Origin: Pseudomonas japonica
GTDB lineage: Bacteria > Pseudomonadota > Gammaproteobacteria > Pseudomonadales > Pseudomonadaceae
Assembly: GCF_900188455.1 (NCBI RefSeq)
Contig: NZ_FZOL01000016.1
Location: 1 to 64,000 of the forward strand
Reading direction: 5' to 3'
Length of the DNA stretch: 64,000 nucleotides
Part shown: one piece after another, positions 16,513 to 24,646 of the stretch
How the letters are laid out: each line of letters begins with the position of its first letter
Position numbering within the stretch: the first letter of the stretch is position 1
Position numbers and translations under genes: made by a program
The notes under the pieces: model-generated
What the model saw: only the letters and a program-made list of their open reading frames with translations
Databases searched by the model: none
What the model was told of the DNA's origin: nothing

Positions 16513-17247
16513 TCAGCCCTTGCTGATCAGGTTGCCGGCATGCAGCCCGCATTCCTTCTGGGTCGACTCTTCCCACCACCAGCGCCCTTCGCGCTCGTGC
16601 TGGTTCGGCAGTACCGGGCGGGTGCAGGGTTCGCAGCCGATGCTGATGAAGCCGCGTTCGTGCAGGCTGTTGTAGGGCAGTTCGAGCATGCGGATGTAGC
16701 CCCAGACTTCCTCGCTGGTCATCTGCGCCAGCGGGTTGAACTTGTACAGGGTGCGCTCCGGGGTGGAGAAGGCGCTGTCGATTTCCAGGGCCGCCACCTG
16801 GCTGCGGGTGCCCGGGCTCTGGTCGCGGCGCTGGCCGGTGGCCCAGGCGGTGACCGTGGCCAGCTTGCGCCGCAGCGGTTCGATCTTGCGCACGCCGCAG
16901 CACTCGCCGTGGCCGTCCTTGTAGAAACTGAACAGGCCCTTTTCCTTGACGAACGGATCGAGCTTGTCGCGATCCGGCGAGAGGATCTCGATCGGCAGCT
17001 TGTAGTGCTCGCGGACTTGGTCGATGAAGCGGTAGGTCTCCGGGTGCAGGCGCCCGGTGTCGAGGCTGAAGACCTTGACGTTCTTGTTCAGCTTCCAGGC
17101 CATGTCCACCAGCACCACGTCCTCGGCGCCGCTGAAGGAAATCCACAGGTCGTCACCGAAGTGCTCGAAGGCGAGCTTGAGGATGTCCTGCGGGGATTTG
17201 TTGGCGTAGGTCGCGGCCAGGGCGGCGACGTCGAAGGGTTGGCTCAT
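16513..17247 (-). CDS. cysH: Adenylylsulfate (APS) reductase, assimilatory, CysH
   Basis: 244 aa. It reduces adenosine 5'-phosphosulfate to sulfite with thioredoxin. The PP-loop region LWISFSGAEDVVLVDMAW and RRDQSPGTRS bind substrate. The pairs in GECCGVRK and IGCEPC give the four Cys of a [4Fe-4S] cluster, marking the plant/Pseudomonas APS type rather than the cluster-free PAPS type. Catalytic Cys is in KECGLHAG at the C-terminus. The start at 17247 (MSQPFDV) has GGAAG upstream; two further ATGs upstream would add an unlike N-terminus. Confidence 0.95.
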   Translation of the reverse strand: MSQPFDVAALAATYANKSPQDILKLAFEHFGDDLWISFSGAEDVVLVDMAWKLNKNVKVFSLDTGRLHPETYRFIDQVREHYKLPIEILSPDRDKLDPFVKEKGLFSFYKDGHGECCGVRKIEPLRRKLATVTAWATGQRRDQSPGTRSQVAALEIDSAFSTPERTLYKFNPLAQMTSEEVWGYIRMLELPYNSLHERGFISIGCEPCTRPVLPNQHEREGRWWWEESTQKECGLHAGNLISKG

Positions 17248-17383
17248 CAGGCGGCTTCCGGTCATTGAATGGCGCTTGGCGCTCGTAATGAGGCAGATGT
17301 TACCAAAAAATGCCGGGTAGACGGGTCGCATCGCTGCGCTTAGAGTGCGCCTTCCATTTTTGGCGTTGTTCGAGGAGTGTGCT

Positions 17384-18001
17384 GTGGAAATTGCCTGTCT
17401 CGATCTGGAAGGCGTACTGGTCCCGGAAATCTGGATCGCCTTCGCGGAGAAAACCGGAATCGAATCGCTGCGGGCCACCACCCGTGACATTCCGGACTAC
17501 GACGTACTGATGAAGCAACGTCTGCGGATCCTCGATGAGCACGGCCTGAAGCTGTCCGACATCCAGGCGGTGATCGCCACCCTCAAGCCGCTGGACGGTG
17601 CGGTGGAGTTCGTCGACTGGCTGCGCGAGCGCTTCCAGGTGGTGATCCTCTCCGACACCTTCTACGAATTCTCCCAGCCGCTGATGCGTCAACTGGGCTT
17701 CCCGACCCTGCTGTGCCATCGCCTGATCACCGACGAGACCGATCGCGTGGTCAGCTACCAGTTGCGCCAGAAGGATCCCAAGCGTCAGTCGGTGCTGGCG
17801 TTCAAGAGCCTGTACTACCGGGTGATCGCCGCGGGCGACTCGTACAACGACACCACCATGCTCGGCGAGGCGGATGCGGGGATCCTGTTCCACGCGCCGG
17901 ACAACGTGATCCGCGAGTTCCCGCAGTTCCCGGCGGTGCATGATTTCGAGGCGTTGAAGCGGGAGTTCATCAAGGCTTCCAACCGGACCTTGAGTCTCTG
18001 A
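17384..18001 (+). CDS. thrH: Phosphoserine phosphatase / phosphoserine:homoserine phosphotransferase ThrH
   Basis: 205-aa HAD phosphatase. The nucleophile motif is ACLDLEGVLVPEIW (DxE form typical of ThrH), motif II LSDTFYEF, then QKDPKRQSV and motif III/IV AAGDSYNDTTMLGEAD. ThrH hydrolyses phosphoserine and can move its phosphate to homoserine. The start is GTG at 17384: GAGGAG lies 8 bases before it and the protein then begins as in known ThrH (EIACLDLEG). It is divergent from cysH. Confidence 0.95.
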   Translation: MEIACLDLEGVLVPEIWIAFAEKTGIESLRATTRDIPDYDVLMKQRLRILDEHGLKLSDIQAVIATLKPLDGAVEFVDWLRERFQVVILSDTFYEFSQPLMRQLGFPTLLCHRLITDETDRVVSYQLRQKDPKRQSVLAFKSLYYRVIAAGDSYNDTTMLGEADAGILFHAPDNVIREFPQFPAVHDFEALKREFIKASNRTLSL

Positions 18002-18025
18002 AACCGGCGCGGCCATAGCGTTACC

Positions 18026-18125
18026 GTAGGAGCGTGGCTTGCCCGCGAAGGACCGCAAAGCGGTCCCAGGCCTCACCGATATGGGGACCGCGTTGCGGTC
18101 CTTCGCGGGCAAGCCGCGCTCCTAC
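18026..18125. repeat. Inverted REP pair
   Basis: GTAGGAGCGTGGCTTGCCCG (18026 on), with GGACCGC-AAA-GCGGTCC attached, faces its near-perfect reverse complement (18084-18125). It lies between the convergent thrH and pabB genes and may act as a transcription barrier. Confidence 0.85.
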
Positions 18126-18141
18126 GAGTGAGGGGTGCCAT

Positions 18142-19488
18142 TCACAGTGAGGCCAGCGTCTCCAGCAACACCTTCACCTTGGTGATCGACTCCTGGTACT
18201 CCGCCTCCCAGTCCGAGTCCGCCACCACCGCGCCGCCACCCCAGCAGCACACCTGGCCATCCTTCACCAGCAAACTGCGAATGGCGATCGAGCTGTCCAT
18301 CTCGCCGCGCACGTCCACATACAGCAACGATCCGCAATACAGCGCGCGCCGGCTCGGTTCCAGCTCGTCGATGATCTGCATCGCGCGGATCTTCGGCGCA
18401 CCGGTGATCGAGCCGCCGGGGAAGCTGCCGGCGATCAGGTCCAGCGCGTCCTTGCCCGGCGCCAGGCGACCGGTGACGCTGCTGACCATGTGGTGCACGT
18501 TGGGATAACTCTCCAGGCTGAACAGCTCCGGCACCCGCACCGAGCCGATCTCGCAGGTGCGGCCAAGGTCGTTGCGCAGGAGGTCGACGATCATCAGATT
18601 CTCGGCGCGGTCCTTGGTGCTGGCCAGCAGCGCTTCGCCGTTGGCGCGATCCTCGATCGGATCGGCACTGCGCGGCCGGGTGCCCTTGATCGGGCGGGTT
18701 TCCACCTGGCCGGCGCTGACCCGGATGAAGCGCTCCGGTGACAGGCTGAGCAGGGCGCTGCCATCGTCCAGCACCTGGAACCCCGAGAAGGGCGTAGGGC
18801 AGGCCGCGCGCAGGGCCAGGTAGGCACTCCAGGGATCGCCCTGGCAGGGCGCGCGGAAGCGCTGGGTCAGGTTGATCTGGTAGCAGTCGCCGGCCTGGAT
18901 GTACTGCTGGACGCGCTCGAAGGCCTGGCGATAGTCGTCGGCACTGAGGTCGCCGCGCATCGGGGTGTCGAGGCGGAAACCGGCGCCGGTATCGGGCGGC
19001 GCCGGCTGGCTGAACAGATCGCTCAGGCGCTGGCGTTCGTCCGCCGGCAATGCCGGGTGGAACAGCAACTGGCTGGTGCCCAACTGGTGATCGCTGATCA
19101 GTGCCCAGGCATACAACCCGAGGGTGGCGTCGGCCAGGCCGAGATCATCGCGGGCGATGTGCGGCAGGTGCTCCAGGCGCCGACCGAAGTCGTAGCTCAG
19201 GTAACCGATGAGACCGCCCGCGAAGGGCAGTTCCAGCCCGGCTGGCAATTGCGCCTCACCCAGTTCGGCCAGACCGTCCCGCAGGCGCTGCAGATACGCC
19301 GTTCCGCTTTCGCCGGGTTGCGCCACCAGGCTGCGCAGCGGCCAGGCGCTGAGCAGGTCGAAGCGTCCGCGCTCGGCACCGGGGCGGGCGCTGTCGAGCA
19401 GCACGGCACCGGGGGCATGGCGCACGCGGGCGAAATAGGCGGCCGGATCGGGCTGGTAGGGCAGGGGAACAACGGTGCAGGTCGGCAT
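18142..19488 (-). CDS. pabB: Aminodeoxychorismate synthase component I
   Basis: 448 aa. It converts chorismate and ammonia to 4-amino-4-deoxychorismate for folate synthesis. The N-terminal anthranilate-synthase-like domain (GGLIGYLSYDFGRRLEHLP) precedes the chorismate-binding domain with GDCYQINLTQRF, ETRPIKGTRPRS (the PIKGT Lys marks PabB against PIAGT of TrpE), RAENLMIVDLLRNDLGR and GGSITGAPKIRAMQIIDELE. The start at 19488 (MPTCTVVPLPY) is preferred to 19521 because the extra residues are low-complexity. Monocistronic. Confidence 0.94.
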   Translation of the reverse strand: MPTCTVVPLPYQPDPAAYFARVRHAPGAVLLDSARPGAERGRFDLLSAWPLRSLVAQPGESGTAYLQRLRDGLAELGEAQLPAGLELPFAGGLIGYLSYDFGRRLEHLPHIARDDLGLADATLGLYAWALISDHQLGTSQLLFHPALPADERQRLSDLFSQPAPPDTGAGFRLDTPMRGDLSADDYRQAFERVQQYIQAGDCYQINLTQRFRAPCQGDPWSAYLALRAACPTPFSGFQVLDDGSALLSLSPERFIRVSAGQVETRPIKGTRPRSADPIEDRANGEALLASTKDRAENLMIVDLLRNDLGRTCEIGSVRVPELFSLESYPNVHHMVSSVTGRLAPGKDALDLIAGSFPGGSITGAPKIRAMQIIDELEPSRRALYCGSLLYVDVRGEMDSSIAIRSLLVKDGQVCCWGGGAVVADSDWEAEYQESITKVKVLLETLASL

Positions 19489-19593
19489 TCGTCTGGACGG
19501 GTCGCTAGGCGGGGCAGGCATTGTAGTCCCCCGAAACGATTGCTCCTAGGGGTAAACCAGCGCCCCGCGCGCATGGGCGGCGGGGCGTCGAGG

Positions 19594-20577
19594 TTACTGG
19601 CGCGAGGGGACGTGACCGAACAACTGCTGGGCGAAGCGCACGCGCTCCTCCGGGGTTTCCTGCCTGCCGTCCTTGGCCAGCGCCTCCAGGTGTGCCTCGA
19701 TGGCATGGGTGCGCTGGGTCAGGCCGCAGTCGTTGGCGATCTGGATGTTCAGGCCGGGGCGGGCGTTGAGTTCGAGGATCAGCGGGCCCTTGTCCTGGTC
19801 CAGGACCATGTCCACGCCGATGTAGCCCAGGCCGCACAGCTCGTAGCAGCCGGCGGCGAGCTTCATGAAGCCGTCCCAGTTCGGCAGTTGCACGCCGTCC
19901 ACCGCGTTGGTGGTGTCCGGATGCTTGCTGATGATGTTGTTCAGCCAGGTGCCGCGCAGGGTCACGCCGGTGGCGAGGTCGACACCGACGCCGATGGCGC
20001 CCTGGTGCAGGTTGGCCTTGCCGCCGGACTGGCGGGTCGGCAGGCGCAGCATGGCCATCACCGGGTAGCCCATCAGCACGATGATGCGGATGTCCGGCAC
20101 GCCTTCGTAGCTGATGCTCTTGAAGATCTGGTCCGGGGTCACCCGGTACTCGATCAGCGCGCGGTCGCGGTGCCCGCCGAGGGAGTACAGGCCGGTGAGG
20201 ATGCTGGAGATCTGGTGCTCGATTTCCTCGTGGCTGATGATCTTGCCCGAGACCGTGCGGTAGCGGTCCTCGAAGCGGTCGGCGATGACCATGATGCCGT
20301 CACCGCCGGCGCCCTGGGCCGGCTTGATGACGAAGTCGCTGCGCCCGCCGATGATCTCGTCGAGTTTCTCGATCTCCTTTTCGGTGGAGATGATCCCGTA
20401 CATCTCCGGCACGTGGATGCCGGCCCGGATCGCCCGCTCCTTGGTGATGATCTTGTCGTCGACGATCGGGTACAGATGGCGCTTGTTGTACTTCAGGACG
20501 TAGTCCGCGTTGCGCCGGTTGATACCCATGATGCCCCGGGCTTCCAGGGCCTTCCAGGTTTTCCAGAGTCCGAACAT
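19594..20577 (-). CDS. Alpha-L-glutamate ligase-like ATP-grasp protein
   Basis: 327 aa, ATP-grasp fold of the RimK-like family. Segments: GINRRNADYVLKYNKRHLYP, FVIKPAQGAGGDGIMVI (ATP-grasp loop and Lys), IEYRVTPDQIF and GPLILELNARPGLNIQIAND (metal-binding Glu/Asn). It should form an amide or peptide-like bond, substrate unknown. The start codon overlaps the stop of the upstream membrane protein by one base (TGATG), showing translational coupling. It is part of a three-gene set with the next two genes. Confidence 0.88.
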   Translation of the reverse strand: MFGLWKTWKALEARGIMGINRRNADYVLKYNKRHLYPIVDDKIITKERAIRAGIHVPEMYGIISTEKEIEKLDEIIGGRSDFVIKPAQGAGGDGIMVIADRFEDRYRTVSGKIISHEEIEHQISSILTGLYSLGGHRDRALIEYRVTPDQIFKSISYEGVPDIRIIVLMGYPVMAMLRLPTRQSGGKANLHQGAIGVGVDLATGVTLRGTWLNNIISKHPDTTNAVDGVQLPNWDGFMKLAAGCYELCGLGYIGVDMVLDQDKGPLILELNARPGLNIQIANDCGLTQRTHAIEAHLEALAKDGRQETPEERVRFAQQLFGHVPSRQ

Positions 20578-22109
20578 CAGGCGTCAGCCTTCACGAAAGC
20601 CTTGAAACGAACCAGCTCCGTCAGGCGGTAGCCGCGGTAGCGACCCATCGCCAGCATGAAGCCCACCAGGATCAGCAGCACCGCCGGGAAGGTGAAGACG
20701 AAGTACACCAGCTCCGGCACGCTCATCAGCAGGTGCGCCAGGGAGGCGGCGAACAGGGTGCCGATGGCGACTTTCATGGCGTGGCCGCCGCCGCGCTCTT
20801 CCCAGGTGATGGACAGGCGCTCGATGGTCATGGTCAGGATCACCATCGGGAACAGCGCCACCGACAGGCCGCGCTCCAGCCCCAGCTTGTGGCTGAACAG
20901 GCTGATCGCGGCGATCAGCACCACGACGAAGGTCAGCACCACCGACAGGCGCGGCAGCATCTGCAGCTTGAGGTGCTCAAGGTAGGAGCGCAGCGACAGG
21001 CCGAGGGCGGTGATCACGGTGAACAGGACGATACCGAAGCCCAGCTGGGTCTCGCGGAAGGCCAGGGCGATCAGTACCGGGGTGAAGGTGCCGAGGGTCT
21101 GCAGGCCGATCAGGTTGCGCAGGATCAGGATCACCAGCACGCCGATCGGGATCATCACCATGATCATGAAGGTCTGCTGGGTCTGCAGCGGCAGGCCGTA
21201 GAGGGAGTATTCGAGGAAGTCGGCGTCGGTGTTCTCGTCGGTCAGCTTGGCCAGGCGGATGGCGTTCATCTCGCTGTTGTTCAGGCTGAAGCTGACGTTG
21301 ACCTTCTTGCCGCCGTCGACGGTGATCAGGTTGTCGTCACCGGTCCACCACAGCAGGCGGTCACTGGGCAGGCCCTGTTCGCCGGTGTCCGGGTTGAAGT
21401 ACAGCCACTCGTTGCCGTTGAAGCTGCGCAGCCAGAGTTCCGGGGTCTGCGGCTGGTCGGCGACCAGGCGGATGGTCTGCACGCGCTCCAGCGGCACGTG
21501 GGCGATGGACAGCAGCAGGTCGATGATCTTGGCCTTCTTCTGCACCGAGGTGTCGCCGGCCAGGAGCAGCTTGACGTTGTCGTCGTTGAGGTTGTTGACG
21601 CGCTTGATGGTCTCGCTGACGAAGGTCTCGACGTCCGCCGAGTGCTGGCGGATCGGCGCCATCAGGGCTTCGGCGGCGATCTTTTCCGGGCCTTCCACCG
21701 GCAGGCTGTCGCGGAAGGTCGGGCCCTTGATCTTGGGCTTCTCGCTGCTGTAGCGCTTGGTCAGGACCAGGCGGTAGTAGAGCGTCTGGTTGCCGCTGGC
21801 GCGACGGGCCGACCAGGTCACCTTGCGGTTGCCGTCGACACGGTTGACGCTGACCCCGTAGTTGTTGGAGATGAAGCTCTCGTTGAGGCTGACGTAGTCA
21901 TGGCTCAGCGGCGGCACGTACATCTGCACTTTCACCGGGTCTTTCGGACTGGCGACGAACTCGACCTTGGCGTCGATGTTCCACAGGTCGTCGGTTTCGT
22001 CCTCGGTCACCGGGATGCCGAGGAAGAAGATCTGATAGGCCGTGATCAGCACGCCCAATAGCACCAGCACGGTGATCAGGACTTTCAGATGAAGGGTAAG
22101 AGAGCGCAT
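20577..22109 (-). CDS. Inactive transglutaminase-like protein with seven-helix membrane domain
   Basis: 510 aa. An N-terminal anchor (about residues 8-28) is followed by a periplasmic part with an inactive-transglutaminase-like domain (AHVPLERVQTIRLV, RSFNGNEWLYFNPDTGEQG) to about residue 310. Seven membrane segments then run to the C-terminus (from QTFMIMVMIPIGVLVILILR). It is coupled to the ATP-grasp gene by a one-base overlap and follows the retropepsin gene closely. In this family the catalytic Cys is absent, so a scaffolding or binding role is more likely than cross-linking. Confidence 0.87.
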   Translation of the reverse strand: MRSLTLHLKVLITVLVLLGVLITAYQIFFLGIPVTEDETDDLWNIDAKVEFVASPKDPVKVQMYVPPLSHDYVSLNESFISNNYGVSVNRVDGNRKVTWSARRASGNQTLYYRLVLTKRYSSEKPKIKGPTFRDSLPVEGPEKIAAEALMAPIRQHSADVETFVSETIKRVNNLNDDNVKLLLAGDTSVQKKAKIIDLLLSIAHVPLERVQTIRLVADQPQTPELWLRSFNGNEWLYFNPDTGEQGLPSDRLLWWTGDDNLITVDGGKKVNVSFSLNNSEMNAIRLAKLTDENTDADFLEYSLYGLPLQTQQTFMIMVMIPIGVLVILILRNLIGLQTLGTFTPVLIALAFRETQLGFGIVLFTVITALGLSLRSYLEHLKLQMLPRLSVVLTFVVVLIAAISLFSHKLGLERGLSVALFPMVILTMTIERLSITWEERGGGHAMKVAIGTLFAASLAHLLMSVPELVYFVFTFPAVLLILVGFMLAMGRYRGYRLTELVRFKAFVKADA

Positions 22110-22114
22110 CGGAA

Positions 22115-22651
22115 TTACTCTGCGGTGTGAGCGTCAGTGGCGCAGGCGGGCTTGCCGGCAGCGTATTTAAGGCTTGGGTCGACCAGTGCGTCGAAGTGCT
22201 TGAGAGCCTCGGAGCCGATCAGCAGCGGATACTGGAAGGCGCTGCGGTCGGTGAGGTTGACTTCGATTTCGCGCAGGGCGTTGCCCATGCATATGTTCAG
22301 GGCGATCACCGGGCGGGCGGTGTAGGCCTTGCCTTCGTCCGGGTCGTAGTCGCCGGCGCGGCGCTTGATCTTGCTGACGCGGGCCAGCGGGCGTTCGATC
22401 GGGTGGGAATGGGCGGCGTCGATCGCCAGGTAGAAACGTACCCAGGACTCGCCGTTGCGCTTGAAGCGCTTGATGTCGCGGGCACTGAGAGAGGCGGTCT
22501 TGGCCCCGGTGTCGAGTTTGGCGGCGACTTCCAGGTCGATGCCGCCGAGCCGGGCGTATTCGTTCAGGCCATAGACGGTCTTGCCTGTCGCCTGGGCCAT
22601 GAGCGGCGACAAACAGAGGCTGAGCAACAATAGAAGTGGCGAAAGTCTCAT
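22115..22651 (-). CDS. Retropepsin-like / RimK-associated protease-family protein, exported
   Basis: 178 aa. A signal peptide (LLLLLSLCLSPLMAQA) is followed by a single aspartic-protease-like domain: LEVAAKLDTGAKTASLSARD carries the DTG catalytic motif, and the C-terminal block is YPLLIGSEALKHFDALVDPS. Databases often call this family RimK-associated ATP-dependent zinc protease; the DTG motif favours a retropepsin fold. The start at 22651 begins the signal peptide with AGGATC upstream. First gene of the three-gene operon, 5 bp before the transglutaminase-like gene. Confidence 0.87.
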   Translation of the reverse strand: MRLSPLLLLLSLCLSPLMAQATGKTVYGLNEYARLGGIDLEVAAKLDTGAKTASLSARDIKRFKRNGESWVRFYLAIDAAHSHPIERPLARVSKIKRRAGDYDPDEGKAYTARPVIALNICMGNALREIEVNLTDRSAFQYPLLIGSEALKHFDALVDPSLKYAAGKPACATDAHTAE

Positions 22652-22855
22652 AGATCCTGGCGCAATGCTGTGGGGTGTACGGGCAAGGCCACCGGCAGTT
22701 TCTGCGCTAGCTCCTCGTTCGTCTGGCACAAATTGATGACAGACACACTATCCATGCCACAAAAAATGAGGCGGCGGCATTCTATCACGGTGATAGTGCA
22801 ACGCCAGCCGCGCCACTCTGACAACGCCGCGACCCCTGAAGTTCGCTCTTAGACG

Positions 22856-22867
22856 ATTGTCGACAAT
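22856..22867. promoter_or_regulatory. Palindromic operator for the GntR-type propionate regulator
   Basis: ATTGTCGACAAT is a perfect 12-bp palindrome of the kind bound by FadR/FCD-type GntR regulators. A second copy of the core, GTGTCGACAAT (22930-22940), sits just before the regulator's ATG. Both lie between the retropepsin and regulator genes, as expected for autoregulation of the prp operon. Confidence 0.65.
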
Positions 22868-22929
22868 ATTCATTTTGTCTTTGACTCCGCCGGGTGATTT
22901 GGCTAGTTTTGTCGCATTGATTTCCAAAG

Positions 22930-22940
22930 GTGTCGACAAT
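22930..22940. promoter_or_regulatory. Second TGTCGACAAT operator copy
   Basis: TGTCGACAAT matches 10 of 12 bases of the palindrome at 22856-22867. It lies between AAAGG (22926-22930) and the ATG at 22942, so bound repressor would also cover the ribosome site. Centre-to-centre distance to the first copy is about 74 bp, about seven helical turns. Confidence 0.55.
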
Positions 22941-22941
22941 C

Positions 22942-23652
22942 ATGCTGGACACAGTGCAAATGCCCGGAATCGTCCAGGACGAGTCGGAGACCCTCTCCGA
23001 AAACGTCTTCCGACGCATCCAGGCGGCCATCGTCAAGGGCGAGATCGCCCCGGGCAGCAAGATTTCCGAGCCTGAACTGGCGCGCACCTACGGCATCAGC
23101 CGCGGCCCGCTGCGCGAGGCCATCCATCGCCTGGAAGGCCAGCGCCTGCTGGTGCGCGTACCGCATGTCGGGGCGCGGGTGGTATCCCTGAGCCACGCCG
23201 AGCTGATCGAGCTCTACGAAATCCGCGAATCCCTCGAAGGCATGGCCTGTCGCCTGGCCGCTGAACGCATGAGCGTAGCGGAGATCGATGAACTGCGCCG
23301 GGTGCTCGACACCCACGAGCGCGACGCCGCGTTCCAGGCCGGGGTCGGCTACTACCAGCAGGAAGGCGACTACGACTTCCACTACCGGATCATCCAGGGC
23401 AGCGGCAACAAGACCCTGGTCAAGATGCTCTGCGGCGAGCTGTACCAGCTGGTGCGCATGTACCGCATCCAGTTCTCGGCGACGCCCAACCGGCCGCGCC
23501 AGGCCTTCGCCGAACACCACCGGATTCTCGATGCCATCGCCGACCGTGACGGCGAGCTGGCGGAACTCCTGATGCGCCGTCACATCGGCGCTTCCAAACG
23601 CAATATCGAGCGTCATTACCTGGACGCCACTAGCCCACGAGGTGAGTCATGA
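22942..23652 (+). CDS. GntR family (FCD) transcriptional regulator of the methylcitrate operon
   Basis: 236 aa. The N-terminal winged HTH reads SENVFRRIQAAIVKGEIAPG, then ISEPELARTYGISRGPLREA. The C-terminal FCD effector domain has helical segments with candidate metal/ligand residues (DFHYRIIQG, EHHRILDAI, RRHIGASKRN). It is first in an operon with prpB (ATGA overlap), so it likely represses prpBC-acnD-prpF and responds to a propionate-derived metabolite. The ATG at 22942 is chosen; a GTG at 22930 is also possible but falls in the operator. Confidence 0.9.
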   Translation: MLDTVQMPGIVQDESETLSENVFRRIQAAIVKGEIAPGSKISEPELARTYGISRGPLREAIHRLEGQRLLVRVPHVGARVVSLSHAELIELYEIRESLEGMACRLAAERMSVAEIDELRRVLDTHERDAAFQAGVGYYQQEGDYDFHYRIIQGSGNKTLVKMLCGELYQLVRMYRIQFSATPNRPRQAFAEHHRILDAIADRDGELAELLMRRHIGASKRNIERHYLDATSPRGES

Positions 23653-24539
23653 GTCAGAAAAGCAGTCCCGGCCAGCGCTTTCGCGACGCGGTAGCCGCCG
23701 AGCACCCGCTGCAGGTCGTCGGTGCGATCAATGCCAACCACGCCCTGCTGGCCAAGCGCGCCGGGTTCAAGGCCATCTACCTCTCCGGTGGCGGTGTCGC
23801 CGCCGGCTCCCTGGGCCTGCCGGACCTGGGCATCACCGGTCTGGATGACGTGCTCACCGACGTGCGCCGCATCACCGACGTCTGCGACCTGCCGCTGCTG
23901 GTGGATGTCGACACCGGCTTCGGCGCCTCGGCGTTCAACGTCGCCCGCACCGTGAAGTCGATGATCAAGTTCGGCGCCGCCGCCATCCATATCGAGGACC
24001 AGGTCGGCGCCAAGCGCTGTGGCCACCGTCCGAACAAGGAAATCGTCTCGCAGCAGGAGATGGTCGACCGCATCAAGGCCGCCGTCGATGCCCGTACCGA
24101 TGACAGCTTCGTGATCATGGCGCGCACCGACGCGCTGGCGGTCGAAGGCCTGGAAGCCGCCCTGGACCGCGCCGCCGCGTGCATCGAGGCCGGCGCCGAC
24201 ATGATCTTCCCGGAAGCCATCACCGAACTGTCGATGTACAAGACCTTCGCCGACCGCGTGCGCGCACCGATCCTGGCCAACATCACCGAATTCGGCGCGA
24301 CCCCGCTGTACACCACCGAGGAACTGGCTTCGGCCGACGTGTCCCTGGCGCTGTACCCGTTGTCGGCGTTCCGCGCCATGAACAAGGCCGCCGAGAACGT
24401 CTACGCCGCGCTGCGCCGCGACGGCACGCAGAAGAACGTGATCGACACCATGCAGACCCGCATGGAGCTGTACGACGCCATCAACTACCACGCCTTCGAG
24501 CAGAGCCTCGACGCCCTGTTCGCACAGAAGAAAGGCTGA
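23649..24539 (+). CDS. prpB: 2-methylisocitrate lyase PrpB
   Basis: 296 aa. It splits 2-methylisocitrate into pyruvate and succinate, the last step of the methylcitrate cycle. It is an isocitrate-lyase/PEP-mutase superfamily barrel: AIYLSGGGVAAGSLGLPD, LPLLVDVDTGFG (metal Asp residues), HIEDQVGAKRCGHRP (catalytic Cys in KRCGH) and NITEFGATPLYT. The ATG overlaps the regulator's stop (ATGA). GAGGTGAG precedes it. Confidence 0.96.
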   Translation: MSQKSSPGQRFRDAVAAEHPLQVVGAINANHALLAKRAGFKAIYLSGGGVAAGSLGLPDLGITGLDDVLTDVRRITDVCDLPLLVDVDTGFGASAFNVARTVKSMIKFGAAAIHIEDQVGAKRCGHRPNKEIVSQQEMVDRIKAAVDARTDDSFVIMARTDALAVEGLEAALDRAAACIEAGADMIFPEAITELSMYKTFADRVRAPILANITEFGATPLYTTEELASADVSLALYPLSAFRAMNKAAENVYAALRRDGTQKNVIDTMQTRMELYDAINYHAFEQSLDALFAQKKG

Positions 24540-24551
24540 GTCCCGCGTCTC

Positions 24552-24575
24552 TGTGGGTGCGAGCTTGCTCGCGAA
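24552..24575. repeat. Single REP element between prpB and prpC
   Basis: TGTGGGTGCGAGCTTGCTCG followed by CGAA, a single REP unit with the GCGAGC-TT-GCTCGC palindrome, inside the operon. Confidence 0.75.
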
Positions 24576-24646
24576 GAGGCCGGTACAGACACCGGATAAC
24601 GATTAGCCAGAAGCTTGCATAACAAATTCAAGAGAGGAGATATCCC

